The notes below the pieces were generated by a model. That model was not told where the DNA came from and ran no database searches. It was given only the letters and a program-made list of their open reading frames with translations. From Bacillota bacterium (GTDB lineage Bacteria; Bacillota_A; Clostridia; Lachnospirales; WQUN01): 54,254 bases of DNA. The stretch lies in assembly GCA_009786175.1 (NCBI GenBank), contig WQTQ01000240.1, forward strand, positions 1 through 54,254, read 5' to 3'. Both the position numbers and the translations under genes were made by a program. Shown here piece after piece: positions 1 through 9,198 of the stretch. The stretch's first letter is position 1. Each line of letters opens with the position of its first letter.

Positions 1-60
1 GCTTATTATTTGGATGATTTTGGCTATCTGCTTCTTGCAGGCGGATTTCTTTTTCCGTAA
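1..60 (+). other. 3' end of an unidentified CDS cut by the window edge (possible)
   Basis: Frame 1 is open from the window edge to a TAA at 58-60. It encodes 19 residues ending LLLAGGFLFP, which is hydrophobic and reads like the end of a membrane protein. It could be the tail of an AgrB-like or other membrane protein, because a possible small secreted peptide follows at once. Nineteen residues are too few to assign a family, and chance open frame is a real alternative. Confidence 0.25.
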
Positions 61-227
61 ACGGTATCAAAAAATTTGTTGGGGTTTTTAAGTGGACCCT
101 AATTAGCACAGTAGTAGTATACGCCGCACCAGATTATGAACAAGAACCACAATGCCAATCATGTATAACTAAACCTCTCGATTTATTGCCACCTGGTGGC
201 GGGAATGGAAGTGGTGGCGATGATTAA
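45..227 (+). CDS. Candidate small secreted peptide, start unresolved
   Basis: A frame open from 18 to the TAA at 225-227 encodes a basic start (IKKFVGVFKW), a hydrophobic stretch (TLISTVVVYAA) and then a polar tail with two cysteines (QCQSC) ending in GGGNGSGGDD. This is the shape of an exported peptide precursor. No ATG, GTG or TTG lies in frame; only ATT at 45 or ATC at 66 could serve, and neither has a convincing ribosome binding site, so it may be a pseudogene or not a gene. It ends 4 nt into the 3' end of the convergent HTH/TPR regulator gene, and regulators of that kind often sense small exported peptides. The peptide role is inference only. Confidence 0.28.
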   Translation: MSFSVNGIKKFVGVFKWTLISTVVVYAAPDYEQEPQCQSCITKPLDLLPPGGGNGSGGDD

Positions 228-2143
228 TCAAGTTCAACATCAAAAGTTTTCTTGATAAAGTCACGTGTAATTTTCATATGCGTAGTTTTTCCATAATCCT
301 TATATACAGCGAACCCATAATACGCCAGTACAAAATGAGACAAGCTTTCTTCATTATGCCCTCTCATAAGCATATTATAAGCCTTGTTAAAACTAAGACT
401 GGCTAACGTAGGCAGGCGCCCCCTATTTCTATCAAAGGCTTCTGCCTTTTTAATTACCTCCAAAGCTTCCAATCTTCTGTCCATCCTCCCCAGACATGTT
501 GAGTAATCAAACATGACTGTGGAGTACATACGAGCTTTTTCATATTCATCCACATAGCGTCTATTCAGGTTATCAATCAATGCTTCATATATTTTAGAAG
601 CACGTCTGGGATCGCTTGTTTCCATAAAATGTGCTGCCAAAGAGCTAATGATAATTGACTCATCATGAGTTAACGGATAGCGACGTATATCGTCTTCATT
701 AAAATTAGGACAAGTAAGACGCAATGCGTCTAAAAGCATATTCTCTATTTCTGTCGAAGTAATCTTCTGTTCATGAACAAGTAAAGCTATTTCTGCACGT
801 TTGATAAACTGCAGATTAACTCGTAATTGGTACGCTTTATAGGTTTTTAGCTTTTCCAAATCCTTTTTAGCTTGGTCATACTTCTGGTGAATAAGCAACA
901 AGTGGATCTTATCACGCAACTCTTTAGCCTCAAAATCTTTCCTGTTCAATAAGAAGTTACAATACAGCAAAGGGTCACGCCCCAACCGTTGCAGAATAGG
1001 TTCTATAATGTGCATATCTCCACGTTTTGTCTCATTATTTTCAAGTTTGCTTAAAGCTGATACGCTGCATATACCTTGACACAGTTCTTTCTGCGTTAGA
1101 CCTGTTTCTATTCGAAAAGCTCTAATCATACCACCCAAATTGTCACATTCCACAAGCTTTCCACGGGCATATGGTATAATTTCGCGTTGGGGTATGTCCA
1201 ATTTCTCTATGCCATGTATCGCAACAGACACACCCCATACTTCTTTTGCCTCGGCTAATAAAGTCTCAGCCTCTTTATTTTCACCCGATAACAAATATAA
1301 TACATATGCTTGTATTAATAGGTGTTCACATTCATGCCCCTTGCCCAATGCTAATAAAGTCTTTGCTTTAATACGCAGCAACTCCGGTGTACCTTGCCCC
1401 AGGCTGCGCATGGCAGAAAAGCGTATCCCTGCTTCACAAGCTCTTAATGCCTCTTCATATTCTCCGTTCTGTAGCAAGAAATCTGCCAAAGACAGCATGA
1501 CAGGTGTTAATCGCCTGTCCCGCTCTCTTTCTCCTGTAGGTAATAACTGTAAGCCTACACAAATATCTTTTAAAACCCTTATCGCTCTGTGTAAATCACC
1601 ATTGTGAGCATAAAGCTTGGCAAGGGTATGAAACAACTCTGGTTCCTCAAAAACAAGTATCTTATTATCCGGACTATCTTCATTAAAATCATCAAAAGTT
1701 TGCTTTAAGCCTTCAATAACTAAATCCATAATTTCATCCGTTGGCTCACCTTTAAGCTCTAACATTTTAGCTTTTTGACTTAGAAAAAATTGAAGATCTG
1801 TTGGGTTTTTCATGCTATCTAACAAGGAAATTTTACCAAGTAAAAGTTCTGCTGTTTCCAAATCTCGATTATCTAAAGCTTGAATCAACAAGTCACGCAT
1901 TATGTAAAGCTCCATGGGACAATCTTCCAAATACGGACATAGAAATTCCTCCACAGGTAAGCCAAGTACATCCAACACACCCGGCAATGTATCGGACTGT
2001 GGGAGCATTTCGCCAACCTCCAAACGATGTATTACAGGGTCGTAGTAACCAAATTTCTCAAACTCCTCTAATAACTTGAACTGTTGCCATCCCTTGCGCT
2101 GCCGTAACTTCGCTACTGCCTTTCCCACATAAACAACTGACAC
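224..2143 (-). CDS. Large XRE/TPR transcriptional regulator with duplicated HTH-TPR units
   Basis: A 639-residue cytoplasmic protein with two similar halves. Residues about 8-65 form a first XRE-type helix-turn-helix (VAKLRQRKGWQQFKLLEEF). Residues about 70-300 are helical TPR-like repeats. A second HTH lies near 335-395 (MIRAFRIETGLTQKELCQGI, then SALSKLENNE), followed by more TPR-like helices to the end. Single-unit proteins of this plan (Rgg, PlcR, PrgX; the RNPP group) bind DNA and sense small peptides through the TPR part. The duplication makes it about twice the usual size. It is a single transcription unit with its own promoter (2186-2214). The peptide-sensing role is inferred from family architecture; the ligand is unknown, with the frame ending at 227 as one candidate. 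Confidence 0.8.
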   Translation of the reverse strand: MSVVYVGKAVAKLRQRKGWQQFKLLEEFEKFGYYDPVIHRLEVGEMLPQSDTLPGVLDVLGLPVEEFLCPYLEDCPMELYIMRDLLIQALDNRDLETAELLLGKISLLDSMKNPTDLQFFLSQKAKMLELKGEPTDEIMDLVIEGLKQTFDDFNEDSPDNKILVFEEPELFHTLAKLYAHNGDLHRAIRVLKDICVGLQLLPTGERERDRRLTPVMLSLADFLLQNGEYEEALRACEAGIRFSAMRSLGQGTPELLRIKAKTLLALGKGHECEHLLIQAYVLYLLSGENKEAETLLAEAKEVWGVSVAIHGIEKLDIPQREIIPYARGKLVECDNLGGMIRAFRIETGLTQKELCQGICSVSALSKLENNETKRGDMHIIEPILQRLGRDPLLYCNFLLNRKDFEAKELRDKIHLLLIHQKYDQAKKDLEKLKTYKAYQLRVNLQFIKRAEIALLVHEQKITSTEIENMLLDALRLTCPNFNEDDIRRYPLTHDESIIISSLAAHFMETSDPRRASKIYEALIDNLNRRYVDEYEKARMYSTVMFDYSTCLGRMDRRLEALEVIKKAEAFDRNRGRLPTLASLSFNKAYNMLMRGHNEESLSHFVLAYYGFAVYKDYGKTTHMKITRDFIKKTFDVELD

Positions 2144-2185
2144 GGTAATCCTCCATTCACAACAAACGCGAAACCTATATTTTCA

Positions 2186-2214
2186 TTTTTACAGCAATCT
2201 TAGAAATATGTCAA
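2186..2214 (-). promoter_or_regulatory. Sigma-A-type promoter of the HTH/TPR regulator
   Basis: On the minus strand TTGACA (2214-2209) is followed after 17 nt by TAAAAA (2191-2186). The -35 is a perfect consensus and the -10 is weak. The start codon of the regulator lies about 45 nt downstream. Confidence 0.5.
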
Positions 2215-2238
2215 TTCAGAAATAGCGCGATACATAAC

Positions 2239-2282
2239 AAAATGCCCCGAAAATAGCGACAAGTGCAATTATTCTCGGGGCA
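2239..2282 (-). terminator. Rho-independent terminator of the exporter/serine hydrolase operon
   Basis: On the minus strand TGCCCCGAGAATA pairs with TATTTTCGGGGCA (13 bp, one G-U), followed by TTTTG. It lies 18 nt after the stop of the serine hydrolase gene and closes the seven-gene operon that begins at 9185. Confidence 0.7.
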
Positions 2283-2299
2283 AGCGATTTTTTGTTTTC

Positions 2300-4381
2300 C
2301 TAATCCACTCTCACAAAATCCATACCAAGTATCCTAAAGCTAATCAGTACGCCGTCTTCGTCAACTTCGTATATAGGTTCCGCACCTTCAAATGAATCCC
2401 ATGTTGGGTCAGCTGCAGGTACCGGCATAACAGGACTAAAGCCATGGGCATTAACCGATTGCATTGTGGCAAAGCCCAACGCGTCTACGCCGAATACAAG
2501 ATGTGTAACAAATGTAACTTCACCTTCAATAGGGCGGGCTTCAAATGTGCCAATTTCGTAATTTATAAAGTGCTCCGGCGCGATAAAGTATTCCATGTTG
2601 TCTGCTTTAAAGGCCATTATGTGGAAACCAAAGTCTCCCATTTTAAGAACGTCTGTGCCGTTTACATTTGCAAACCAAATCCGGCCAATCATAGAATCAA
2701 AGCTGCCGTCGGACATTGGTGTAAGCGGGATTGATGGCAATTGGTCAACAATAATAGGAATAATCATGTTTAGTTCGCCGTCAATAACCTGTATAACGTA
2801 GTATTCGTGCAGGCCAAGGTACAAACCTTCAAGGGCCTCAAGTTCTTCCGCACTCATTTCAATTTCATATGCGTCCGCATCTGCCAATACAGGCAATACA
2901 ATGTTTACGTTACCTGCTTTTTCTGTTACAGCCGCTTGCAAAATAGCTGATGTCATGGCACCTGCAGCCGGTAAAGCAGACGCACTGTTTGTGGAAACAA
3001 AAACGCCAAGGCTTGTGTCTAAATCGAAACGCATACCTGTGTGGTAATGGATAACATTACCGCCATGGCCAATATCTATTGTGCCGTCCATAGCAATGGC
3101 GTTCATAAACCCTAAACCATAGCCTAAGCCTGCCGGGGCAAGAGAGAAGTCAAAGTCGTGGCGTGTAAGCATTTGATTTACAGTATTTTGGGATAAAACA
3201 CGTGTGCCTTCAAACTCGCCGCGGCCAAGAATAAAGTGCATAAACCTTGCCATGTCGCGGGCATTAGAAATCGCACCGCCTGTAGGGCTCCAGTTCATGA
3301 ACACCAGGTCTGTTTGATTGTTTTCAACATCGTATGGGCGTGCCATGTACGGAATAAGTGCTTCCGATTGGATAAAGCTTGTGTGTGTCATACCCATTGG
3401 GGCAAAAATATTTTCGTGGGCGTAGGCTTCAAAGTCGTAGAAGAAATTGCCGTCGCCTGTAAGGTAGGCAACAAGAATACCCAACAATACAAAACCGTTA
3501 TTATTATAACTAAATGCGTAATTTTCCGCGCTCATCATTGCATTAGCTGCAAGACGGTCCAGGAAGTATTGCATGTACGCGGGACTATGGGCATTTAGGG
3601 TTGCACTTTTATAGCCTATGAAATTTGCCAGAATACCGGACGTATGGGTAAGCAGCATACGTGCTGTAATGTTTGTATAGTCACCTTCGCCAAGTACCGA
3701 CGGTAATTGAGAGAATGCAGGCATGTACTCTACGATGGGGGTGTCCAGGTCTATTATACCTTCCTCTACCAATTGCATAACAGCGATTGCTGTCATTGGC
3801 TTAGAAGTAGAAGCAATTTGGAAAATTGTAGTTTCGTCAACGGGTACTCTGTTAATTGTATCTGCATAGCCAAAGCCTTGTGTCCATGTGTAGCCTGTTT
3901 CCGCATCTACCAGTGCCACTGTTACACCCGGGATGTTAAACTGCTCCATTAGCTGGGCTACAACAGCGGCGGCAGTTGCTTTTGTAACGGCAAATTCGCC
4001 CGCTTCAATTTCATCAATTGTCGCTTCGTCTGTAGCTGCTGCGATGGCGTCAAATAAACGAGCCGCGTCGGCAGATGAAATATACGCCCGGTCATTGTTT
4101 GTGGTAATACGGAAATACAGGTTAAACGCTTCGTTGTTCAAATAGGCGTTGTCGCTGCTCATACGGAAAATGAAAACATCGCCGCTATAGGTAATAATAA
4201 TGCGGGCGTTTTCAGAATCCCATTCCGCAATACCGCCCCGGCTTTCAACTAAATTCCTTAGTTGTACATACTCCGGCTGTGACGGTGGCGGCGGTGTTAG
4301 CCCAAAGGCAAACGATGTACTTGCAAGTATCATACTTGCGGCTAAAACCAGTGCTGTTGCTTTTTTGAAAAATTTCTTCAT
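2300..4381 (-). CDS. Secreted serine hydrolase (class C beta-lactamase/DD-peptidase fold) with N-terminal stalk domain
   Basis: A 693-residue exported protein. Residues 1-28 are a signal peptide (MKKFFKKATALVLAASMILA). Residues about 35-125 resemble the copper amine oxidase N-terminal domain used as a cell-surface stalk. The catalytic domain spans about 130-480, with the S-x-x-K motif at about residue 190 (STSK), the Y-x-N motif at about 292 (YNNNG) and an H-x-G-type motif near 438 (GHGG). All three active-site motifs are present, so it is likely active. Relatives include AmpC, FmtA and Pbp4*-type enzymes that act on peptidoglycan stem peptides, D-amino-acid esters or beta-lactams; which substrate cannot be read here. 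The last 200 residues are a beta-rich tail. It is the last gene of the operon, 28 nt after an ABC-2 permease, which suggests an envelope-defence role. Confidence 0.85.
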   Translation of the reverse strand: MKKFFKKATALVLAASMILASTSFAFGLTPPPPSQPEYVQLRNLVESRGGIAEWDSENARIIITYSGDVFIFRMSSDNAYLNNEAFNLYFRITTNNDRAYISSADAARLFDAIAAATDEATIDEIEAGEFAVTKATAAAVVAQLMEQFNIPGVTVALVDAETGYTWTQGFGYADTINRVPVDETTIFQIASTSKPMTAIAVMQLVEEGIIDLDTPIVEYMPAFSQLPSVLGEGDYTNITARMLLTHTSGILANFIGYKSATLNAHSPAYMQYFLDRLAANAMMSAENYAFSYNNNGFVLLGILVAYLTGDGNFFYDFEAYAHENIFAPMGMTHTSFIQSEALIPYMARPYDVENNQTDLVFMNWSPTGGAISNARDMARFMHFILGRGEFEGTRVLSQNTVNQMLTRHDFDFSLAPAGLGYGLGFMNAIAMDGTIDIGHGGNVIHYHTGMRFDLDTSLGVFVSTNSASALPAAGAMTSAILQAAVTEKAGNVNIVLPVLADADAYEIEMSAEELEALEGLYLGLHEYYVIQVIDGELNMIIPIIVDQLPSIPLTPMSDGSFDSMIGRIWFANVNGTDVLKMGDFGFHIMAFKADNMEYFIAPEHFINYEIGTFEARPIEGEVTFVTHLVFGVDALGFATMQSVNAHGFSPVMPVPAADPTWDSFEGAEPIYEVDEDGVLISFRILGMDFVRVD

Positions 4382-4409
4382 AAACTACTCCTTTAAAATA
4401 TATTTTGCA

Positions 4410-5630
4410 TTACTTAAATGCCTGCAACAAGTTTTTAAACGATGGCTTCGCGCCGTACATAAGCGTTCCCATGCGGTAAATTTTTGCTGCCATCCAAGAT
4501 ATTACACCAATTGTAAAAATTTGTACAGCGATTGAAACAAAAATTTCCCAATTTGCTGCAGTTCCCATACAAATTCGCATGAACATTACAAACGGCGAAA
4601 AGAACGGAATAAATGACACAACAGGTACCCATGCGGCTCCGGGGTTGTTCATACCAATTATTACCATTATAAAGCCTGCGGTTAGCAGCAGTATTGGGAT
4701 CTGTCCCATACTTGTAGCATCTTCCATACGGCTGCATGTGCTGGCAAGTGCCGCAAATATAAACGCGTACATCAGGAAACCAAGTAAGAAGAATACAAGC
4801 AAGTACATTAATACTATAGGGCTGAAATTGATGGTAAATATATCTTCTGCCCCGCCTGCAAGCATTGGTGCAACATACAGCATACTTACCGCGGCAGAGA
4901 CTACCAGCGCGATAATCTGCAGCATTAAGGCCGCACCCGTGCCTATAACCTTACCCACAAGCATAATGCGGGGCGGACAGCTTGTTACCAAAAGTTCCAT
5001 AGTTTTTGTAGACTTTTCACGCACTACAACAGTAAGCAGGTGCCCACCGCCTGTTTGCAGGCCAATCATAAGCACCAAGCCCATAATATACGCAAGAAGA
5101 ACATTTTGCGCAAATGAGTCTGCGCTGCCGTCACCAACAGTCGCGCCAAGGGTTATTATTTCGCTGGACGGGCGGAAAGCTAATATTTCGCCCGCAAGGT
5201 TTGGTGCTACGCCTTGGGCATACAATGTATCCATTCTGTGCATATGGCTTAAAATATCCCCTACCTGATGCTCGAGGTTAAAAATGCCTATTCCCATAGA
5301 CATGACACCCAATGTAAAACTGTCACGGTTAAGCTCCAGGGCATAATTGTGTGTGCCGTCTGTTACTAAACGAGTTGCGGTGTTCATATCCGTAACCATT
5401 ACAACTGTTGGTGAAAGCATTGCGTTTAAGGTTGCTTGGTCAAAAGTGCCGGTATTGTCTACTACGGCAATTGTGCGTTCTGCGGTAATGCGTCCCACCC
5501 GGTTGATAATTGCGGGTATGGCGGGGCCTATTAAGGCAAGTGCCACCAAAAACAGTGCCATACCTACAAACGCTTTGTTTTTCGCAAAAGTGTTAAATTC
5601 GAATCTTATTACACTCCATAATTGTTTCAT
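4410..5630 (-). CDS. ABC-2 type exporter permease (NatB-like)
   Basis: A 406-residue membrane protein with an N-terminal membrane segment (about 20-45), a large extracytoplasmic loop (about 50-165), then about five membrane segments in the C-terminal half. The stretch VVREKSTKTMELLVTSCPP near residues 203-221 is the typical cytoplasmic motif of NatB/ABC-2 permeases. It starts 2 nt after the stop of the ATPase gene upstream, so the two are translationally coupled and form one exporter. NatAB-type exporters extrude sodium or amphipathic compounds; the substrate here is unknown. Full length for the family. Confidence 0.85.
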   Translation of the reverse strand: MKQLWSVIRFEFNTFAKNKAFVGMALFLVALALIGPAIPAIINRVGRITAERTIAVVDNTGTFDQATLNAMLSPTVVMVTDMNTATRLVTDGTHNYALELNRDSFTLGVMSMGIGIFNLEHQVGDILSHMHRMDTLYAQGVAPNLAGEILAFRPSSEIITLGATVGDGSADSFAQNVLLAYIMGLVLMIGLQTGGGHLLTVVVREKSTKTMELLVTSCPPRIMLVGKVIGTGAALMLQIIALVVSAAVSMLYVAPMLAGGAEDIFTINFSPIVLMYLLVFFLLGFLMYAFIFAALASTCSRMEDATSMGQIPILLLTAGFIMVIIGMNNPGAAWVPVVSFIPFFSPFVMFMRICMGTAANWEIFVSIAVQIFTIGVISWMAAKIYRMGTLMYGAKPSFKNLLQAFK

Positions 5631-5632
5631 GG

Positions 5633-6547
5633 CTAGTTACCTGCCTTTTCTACAAAGATTTGTTCAAGGTTTGGCTCTATTACACGCACACTGTCTACCC
5701 CTGTCGGCTGAGCGGACAGGAACTGTAAAAGCCTGCTTTTATCGTTGGCATCTTTTAAAACGGCCACAACTTCGTCACCGGCCACACTTGCATGGCCAAC
5801 CATGTTTGTCCATTCGGGTGTACCTGAAACAGACTTTAAAAACCGATTTGAGTCGCCGTCGGGCATTATACCAATGTTGTTGCGCGGGTAGCTGCGCTTT
5901 ATTTCTTTTATACGGCCGTCAAGTGCCACAATACCCTTGTTAATTATGCACACATGCTCACAAAACTGCTCTACGTAAGACATTTCGTGGCTGCTGAACA
6001 TTACAAGTTTGCCTTGGGCAACTTGCTCGGATACAAGGTCCCGCAGCATAGAGGCGTTTACCGGGTCCAGGCCCGAGAAAGGCTCGTCCAGTATTACAAT
6101 GTCCGGGTTATGAAGCACGGCTATTGCCAGCTGAATTTTTTGCTGGTTACCTTTTGATAAGGTTTCCAGCTTTTTGTCCCAGTATTCCGTAGCTTGAAGT
6201 TTTTCCAGAAGTTTTTGCGCACATTTTTTTGCTGCTGTGCGGCTCATACCCCGCAGTTCTGCAATGTAAATCATTTGCTCGCCAACTTTGGATTTGGGGT
6301 ACAAACCCCGCTCTTCCGGAAGGTAGCCCAGGCGCACTTTAGTACGGTCTATTGGCTTGCCGTCCAGGAAAATTTCGCCGCTGTCTGCCCGGAATATATC
6401 CGCTAAAATGCGGATGCTGGTTGTTTTACCCGCGCCGTTGCGGCCCAGGTAACCCAGTGCTTCACCACTTGTTACAGTAAAGCTGATGTCTTTTAGCACC
6501 TGCTTGCTGCCAAAACTTTTACAAATTCTTTCTACACGTAATTCCAT
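5633..6547 (-). CDS. ABC exporter ATPase (NatA-like)
   Basis: A 304-residue nucleotide-binding subunit. The Walker A motif is GRNGAGKTTS near residue 36, the signature is LSKGNQQKIQLA near 128 and Walker B is IVILDEPFSGLDP near 151, followed by a switch histidine (FSSHEMSYVEQ). The C-terminal 80 residues are the regulatory extension common in NatA and YhaQ-type ATPases. It pairs with the permease encoded directly downstream (2-nt gap). The preceding permease gene ends 20 nt upstream. ATP hydrolysis drives export from the cytoplasm; the substrate is not evident. Confidence 0.88.
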   Translation of the reverse strand: MELRVERICKSFGSKQVLKDISFTVTSGEALGYLGRNGAGKTTSIRILADIFRADSGEIFLDGKPIDRTKVRLGYLPEERGLYPKSKVGEQMIYIAELRGMSRTAAKKCAQKLLEKLQATEYWDKKLETLSKGNQQKIQLAIAVLHNPDIVILDEPFSGLDPVNASMLRDLVSEQVAQGKLVMFSSHEMSYVEQFCEHVCIINKGIVALDGRIKEIKRSYPRNNIGIMPDGDSNRFLKSVSGTPEWTNMVGHASVAGDEVVAVLKDANDKSRLLQFLSAQPTGVDSVRVIEPNLEQIFVEKAGN

Positions 6548-6567
6548 TTGTTAAAATCCCTTTCTAT

Positions 6568-7245
6568 TTATACCCACCAAGCTGATGCTTGCTGGTAATC
6601 CGTTCGTTTGTACATATAAACCGCTGCAAAATAAGAAATGATGTAAATTACAACGCTTACAGCGGTAAACACAACCCACCTTGTTGTTTCTGCAAATATT
6701 CCCGAGTCTATAATTGGTATGCCGGACATCCTGCCGGTTATAATATTGTTTATTGTGGTAACCCCGAACACAGAATACAACTGCAAAAATGACCCAACAA
6801 GCAGCACGAGGGTTATTACCAGTGACATAAACCCATCATTCGGCTTGTTATTAACAAAAGCGTTCATAACACCTTGATGCGACAGAGAGACCCCAAACAA
6901 AAGCATCATAATATTTAGCTTTGCAGTAATCTCATCGCCAAAAACAAGTATGCCGGTTACCGCAACAGCTACGCCAAAAAGCAGCATAAACAAATGAAGG
7001 AAGTAACGCATTAGCATTATCCTACTTGGTTTAATTGGCATAATGCGCCAGTACCTATCCATGCGCGTACCAAGGCCCAAGAAAACAATATGCCCCATGG
7101 GAACCGCCATAAGCGGCACAAGATAATTAATTTCTGAACTAATCCCAAAATAGACTATCAAAAACAGTATTAACATGGCATACGCCAGCCTACTAAGTCT
7201 AACTAAAGTTGTATCCACAAGATAACTGCGTAATATACCGGCCAT
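6568..7245 (-). CDS. ABC-2-like membrane protein, second permease of the first exporter
   Basis: A polytopic membrane protein of 225 residues with about six hydrophobic segments (for example YAMLILFLIVYFGI and LFGVAVAVTGILVFG). The start is taken at ATG 7245-7243 (MAGILRSYLV), which overlaps the TAA of the preceding gene (TAATG) and has GGAG upstream. A longer reading to 7512 would run through the coding sequence of the preceding gene and is not supported. It resembles the paired permeases of YtrABCDEF-type operons. It acts in the membrane with its sister permease and the ATPase encoded at 7928-8797. Confidence 0.75.
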   Translation of the reverse strand: MAGILRSYLVDTTLVRLSRLAYAMLILFLIVYFGISSEINYLVPLMAVPMGHIVFLGLGTRMDRYWRIMPIKPSRIMLMRYFLHLFMLLFGVAVAVTGILVFGDEITAKLNIMMLLFGVSLSHQGVMNAFVNNKPNDGFMSLVITLVLLVGSFLQLYSVFGVTTINNIITGRMSGIPIIDSGIFAETTRWVVFTAVSVVIYIISYFAAVYMYKRTDYQQASAWWV

Positions 7246-7931
7246 TACAACGCTCCTTTCGTCCTTTGCCTGTATTTGAAAATACACAGGCTTAAAAAAT
7301 ACGAACCTACATAAAACACCAACGTCACGCCCACAAGCACCCAATTCCATGCACCTATGCCCCCGGATTCGGTGCTTACCAACGCACCAAAAACACCCAC
7401 TACAAAGACCACCAAAACCAGGCTTACAACTTGGGCTGCCGCAACAATATTGGTTTGGATACGCGAAATTAAGAAGAATATTGCACCAAACAACAGAAAC
7501 ATACTGCACCACATTGCAAGTCCGTCAACCACCATGGCAGAAAATGTACAACTGCATAACTCGTACGAATCTTTTCTGCACCTGCATAAATCGGATATGG
7601 CACCGCTTAGATAATTTATTAGCGCGTACACTGCCCCGCCTGCCAAAGTTACCGCAAAAACAATAAGGTGTGACAGATACCTGCTTAGCTCTACATACAC
7701 TGCTTTAACAGGCATTACAGACTCCAGCTTCCGCCAATTGGCGTCATTGCTGCCTAAAAAATGAAAGACATAATTGGCAACAAACCCACCTGCCACGGCA
7801 CAAAAAATAACCATGAACCAATCCGTACTTCTTGCCAAAAAGCTAATGGCCGCACAAATAGCCAAAAACACAAATGTCCACAGGGGGTTAATATACCCGG
7901 CAGTTAAATGCTTACGCACAAGCCCCATCAT
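7245..7931 (-). CDS. ABC-2-like membrane protein, first permease of the GntR-linked exporter
   Basis: A 228-residue integral membrane protein with about six membrane segments (LWTFVFLAICAAISFLA at the start, VVSLVLVVFVVGVFGAL near the end). Its ATG overlaps the TGA of the ATPase gene by 4 nt (ATGA), and its TAA overlaps the start of the second permease, so the three are tightly coupled. No soluble domain is visible. GntR-ATPase-permease-permease order is typical of YtrA-controlled exporters that respond to cell-wall-active antibiotics; the substrate is unknown. Confidence 0.75.
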   Translation of the reverse strand: MMGLVRKHLTAGYINPLWTFVFLAICAAISFLARSTDWFMVIFCAVAGGFVANYVFHFLGSNDANWRKLESVMPVKAVYVELSRYLSHLIVFAVTLAGGAVYALINYLSGAISDLCRCRKDSYELCSCTFSAMVVDGLAMWCSMFLLFGAIFFLISRIQTNIVAAAQVVSLVLVVFVVGVFGALVSTESGGIGAWNWVLVGVTLVFYVGSYFLSLCIFKYRQRTKGAL

Positions 7932-8797
7932 AATGAGCCGCCCCTTGTAAACAGATAAATTATTTCGTCCAGTGTGGGGTTTTCCATTACAAAGTCGCCT
8001 TCGGGGAACCGCGATTGGTCTTTGACCAAAATGCGGTACTGGTAATCCCGTTTTACATAACGCAGCATTTCCCGGCTGTATTTACGGCATAGTTCGCCAA
8101 AGGTCTCTTCATTGCAGCGGATAATGCCGTATTGGTACAGGAAAACGTCCTTTTCGGCGGTGTCCAACAATTTACCTTTGTGGATGATTGTCACGTAGTC
8201 GGCAATTTTCTCTAAATCGCTGGTTATGTGGCTGGAAAACACTATTGACTTTCTACCGTCGGATATAAAATCCAGGAAAAGGTCAAGCACTTCCTCCCGG
8301 CGGACAGGGTCTACGCCGCCTGTGGGCTCGTCCAGTATCAGTAGCTCCGGTCGTTGGGACAGGGCTGTTATTATGGAAAGCATCATTTTTGTGCCGTGGG
8401 ATAATTTTTTTACCTTTTGCTTTTCGCCAATTTCGTATTTTTTAAGCAAGTCGAAAAAGAATGCGTTATCCCAGCGTTTATATATTTTACCGAATATTTT
8501 AGCAATATCCCGCGGTGTAAACGCTTCGGGAAAATAATTGCTGTCAAAAACGACACCTATCTTTGCTTTCATGTCTATATCGTCCATATTGTATGGCCTA
8601 TCAAAAATATTTACAGTACCGGAATCTTGCCTAAGCAAGCCTAGGATTATGCTTAGAGTTGTCGTTTTACCGCTGCCGTTTTCCCCGACTATGCCCATTA
8701 TCGTACCGTGCGGAACGGTGAAGCTAATGTCACGCAGGGCAAATTCGCTTTTGGGATATGCTTTGTTGATATGTTTGATTTCAAGAATATTTTCCAT
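7928..8797 (-). CDS. ABC transporter ATPase next to the GntR regulator
   Basis: A nucleotide-binding subunit of about 289 residues. Walker A is GENGSGKTTT near residue 38, the signature-like LSHGTKMMLSI near 133 and Walker B LLILDEPTGGVDP near 153, then the SSH switch. The start chosen is ATG 8797-8795 (MENILEIKHINK), directly after the TAA of the GntR gene, with AGGGA about 12 nt upstream. Longer starts at ATG 8809 or GTG 8818 overlap the GntR gene and are possible. It energises the two permeases encoded directly downstream. Family: YtrB-like. Confidence 0.85.
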   Translation of the reverse strand: MENILEIKHINKAYPKSEFALRDISFTVPHGTIMGIVGENGSGKTTTLSIILGLLRQDSGTVNIFDRPYNMDDIDMKAKIGVVFDSNYFPEAFTPRDIAKIFGKIYKRWDNAFFFDLLKKYEIGEKQKVKKLSHGTKMMLSIITALSQRPELLILDEPTGGVDPVRREEVLDLFLDFISDGRKSIVFSSHITSDLEKIADYVTIIHKGKLLDTAEKDVFLYQYGIIRCNEETFGELCRKYSREMLRYVKRDYQYRILVKDQSRFPEGDFVMENPTLDEIIYLFTRGGSL

Positions 8798-8798
8798 A

Positions 8799-9185
8799 TT
8801 AGTCACCATTCCCTTCACACACGGTTTTTATCAAGTCAATTATTTCTGCAACGTCAATGCCGCTGTCCTTTGCCAGCTTAGATATTTTTTCCACATGATC
8901 CTGTATGGCAAGCCAGTATTCCTGCCGCACGTCGTCCATATTTGGCACCCGTATAAACGTACCCCGCCCCGCCAGGGATTCTATCAAGCCTTTACGCTGC
9001 AAGTCTTCGTAGGCTTTTTGCACGGTAATAACGCTTACTTGCAATGTCTTGGCCAAAGCCCGCATAGATGGTATTGGGTCGCCGTCTTTTAATGCCCCGC
9101 TTATAATCAGTTGTTTAACCTGGGTTACAATTTGCTCATAAATGGGTACCTTAGAGCGCAGCTGTAAGAAAATTTCCATTGGCAT
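8799..9185 (-). CDS. GntR-family regulator, YtrA subfamily
   Basis: A 128-residue DNA-binding protein. The winged HTH covers residues about 10-78 (SKVPIYEQIVTQVKQLIIS, then PSMRALAKTLQVSVITVQKA), followed by the short dimerisation tail of the YtrA group rather than a large ligand domain. It is the first gene of a seven-gene leftward operon of two ABC exporters and a serine hydrolase. AAAGGAGGTG precedes the ATG. The promoter carries two inverted repeats that are likely its own binding sites, which would give autorepression relieved by an unknown signal. Confidence 0.88.
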   Translation of the reverse strand: MPMEIFLQLRSKVPIYEQIVTQVKQLIISGALKDGDPIPSMRALAKTLQVSVITVQKAYEDLQRKGLIESLAGRGTFIRVPNMDDVRQEYWLAIQDHVEKISKLAKDSGIDVAEIIDLIKTVCEGNGD

Positions 9186-9198
9186 AGGGCACCTCCTT

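Noticed and set aside
4579..5268. Plus-strand open frame of 229 codons
   Set aside because: Antisense to the ABC-2 permease gene, with low-complexity Ser/Ile/Thr-rich product.
7246..7512. N-terminal extension of the second permease
   Set aside because: It would translate the coding region of the preceding permease in another frame; the overlapping TAATG start with a ribosome binding site is better.
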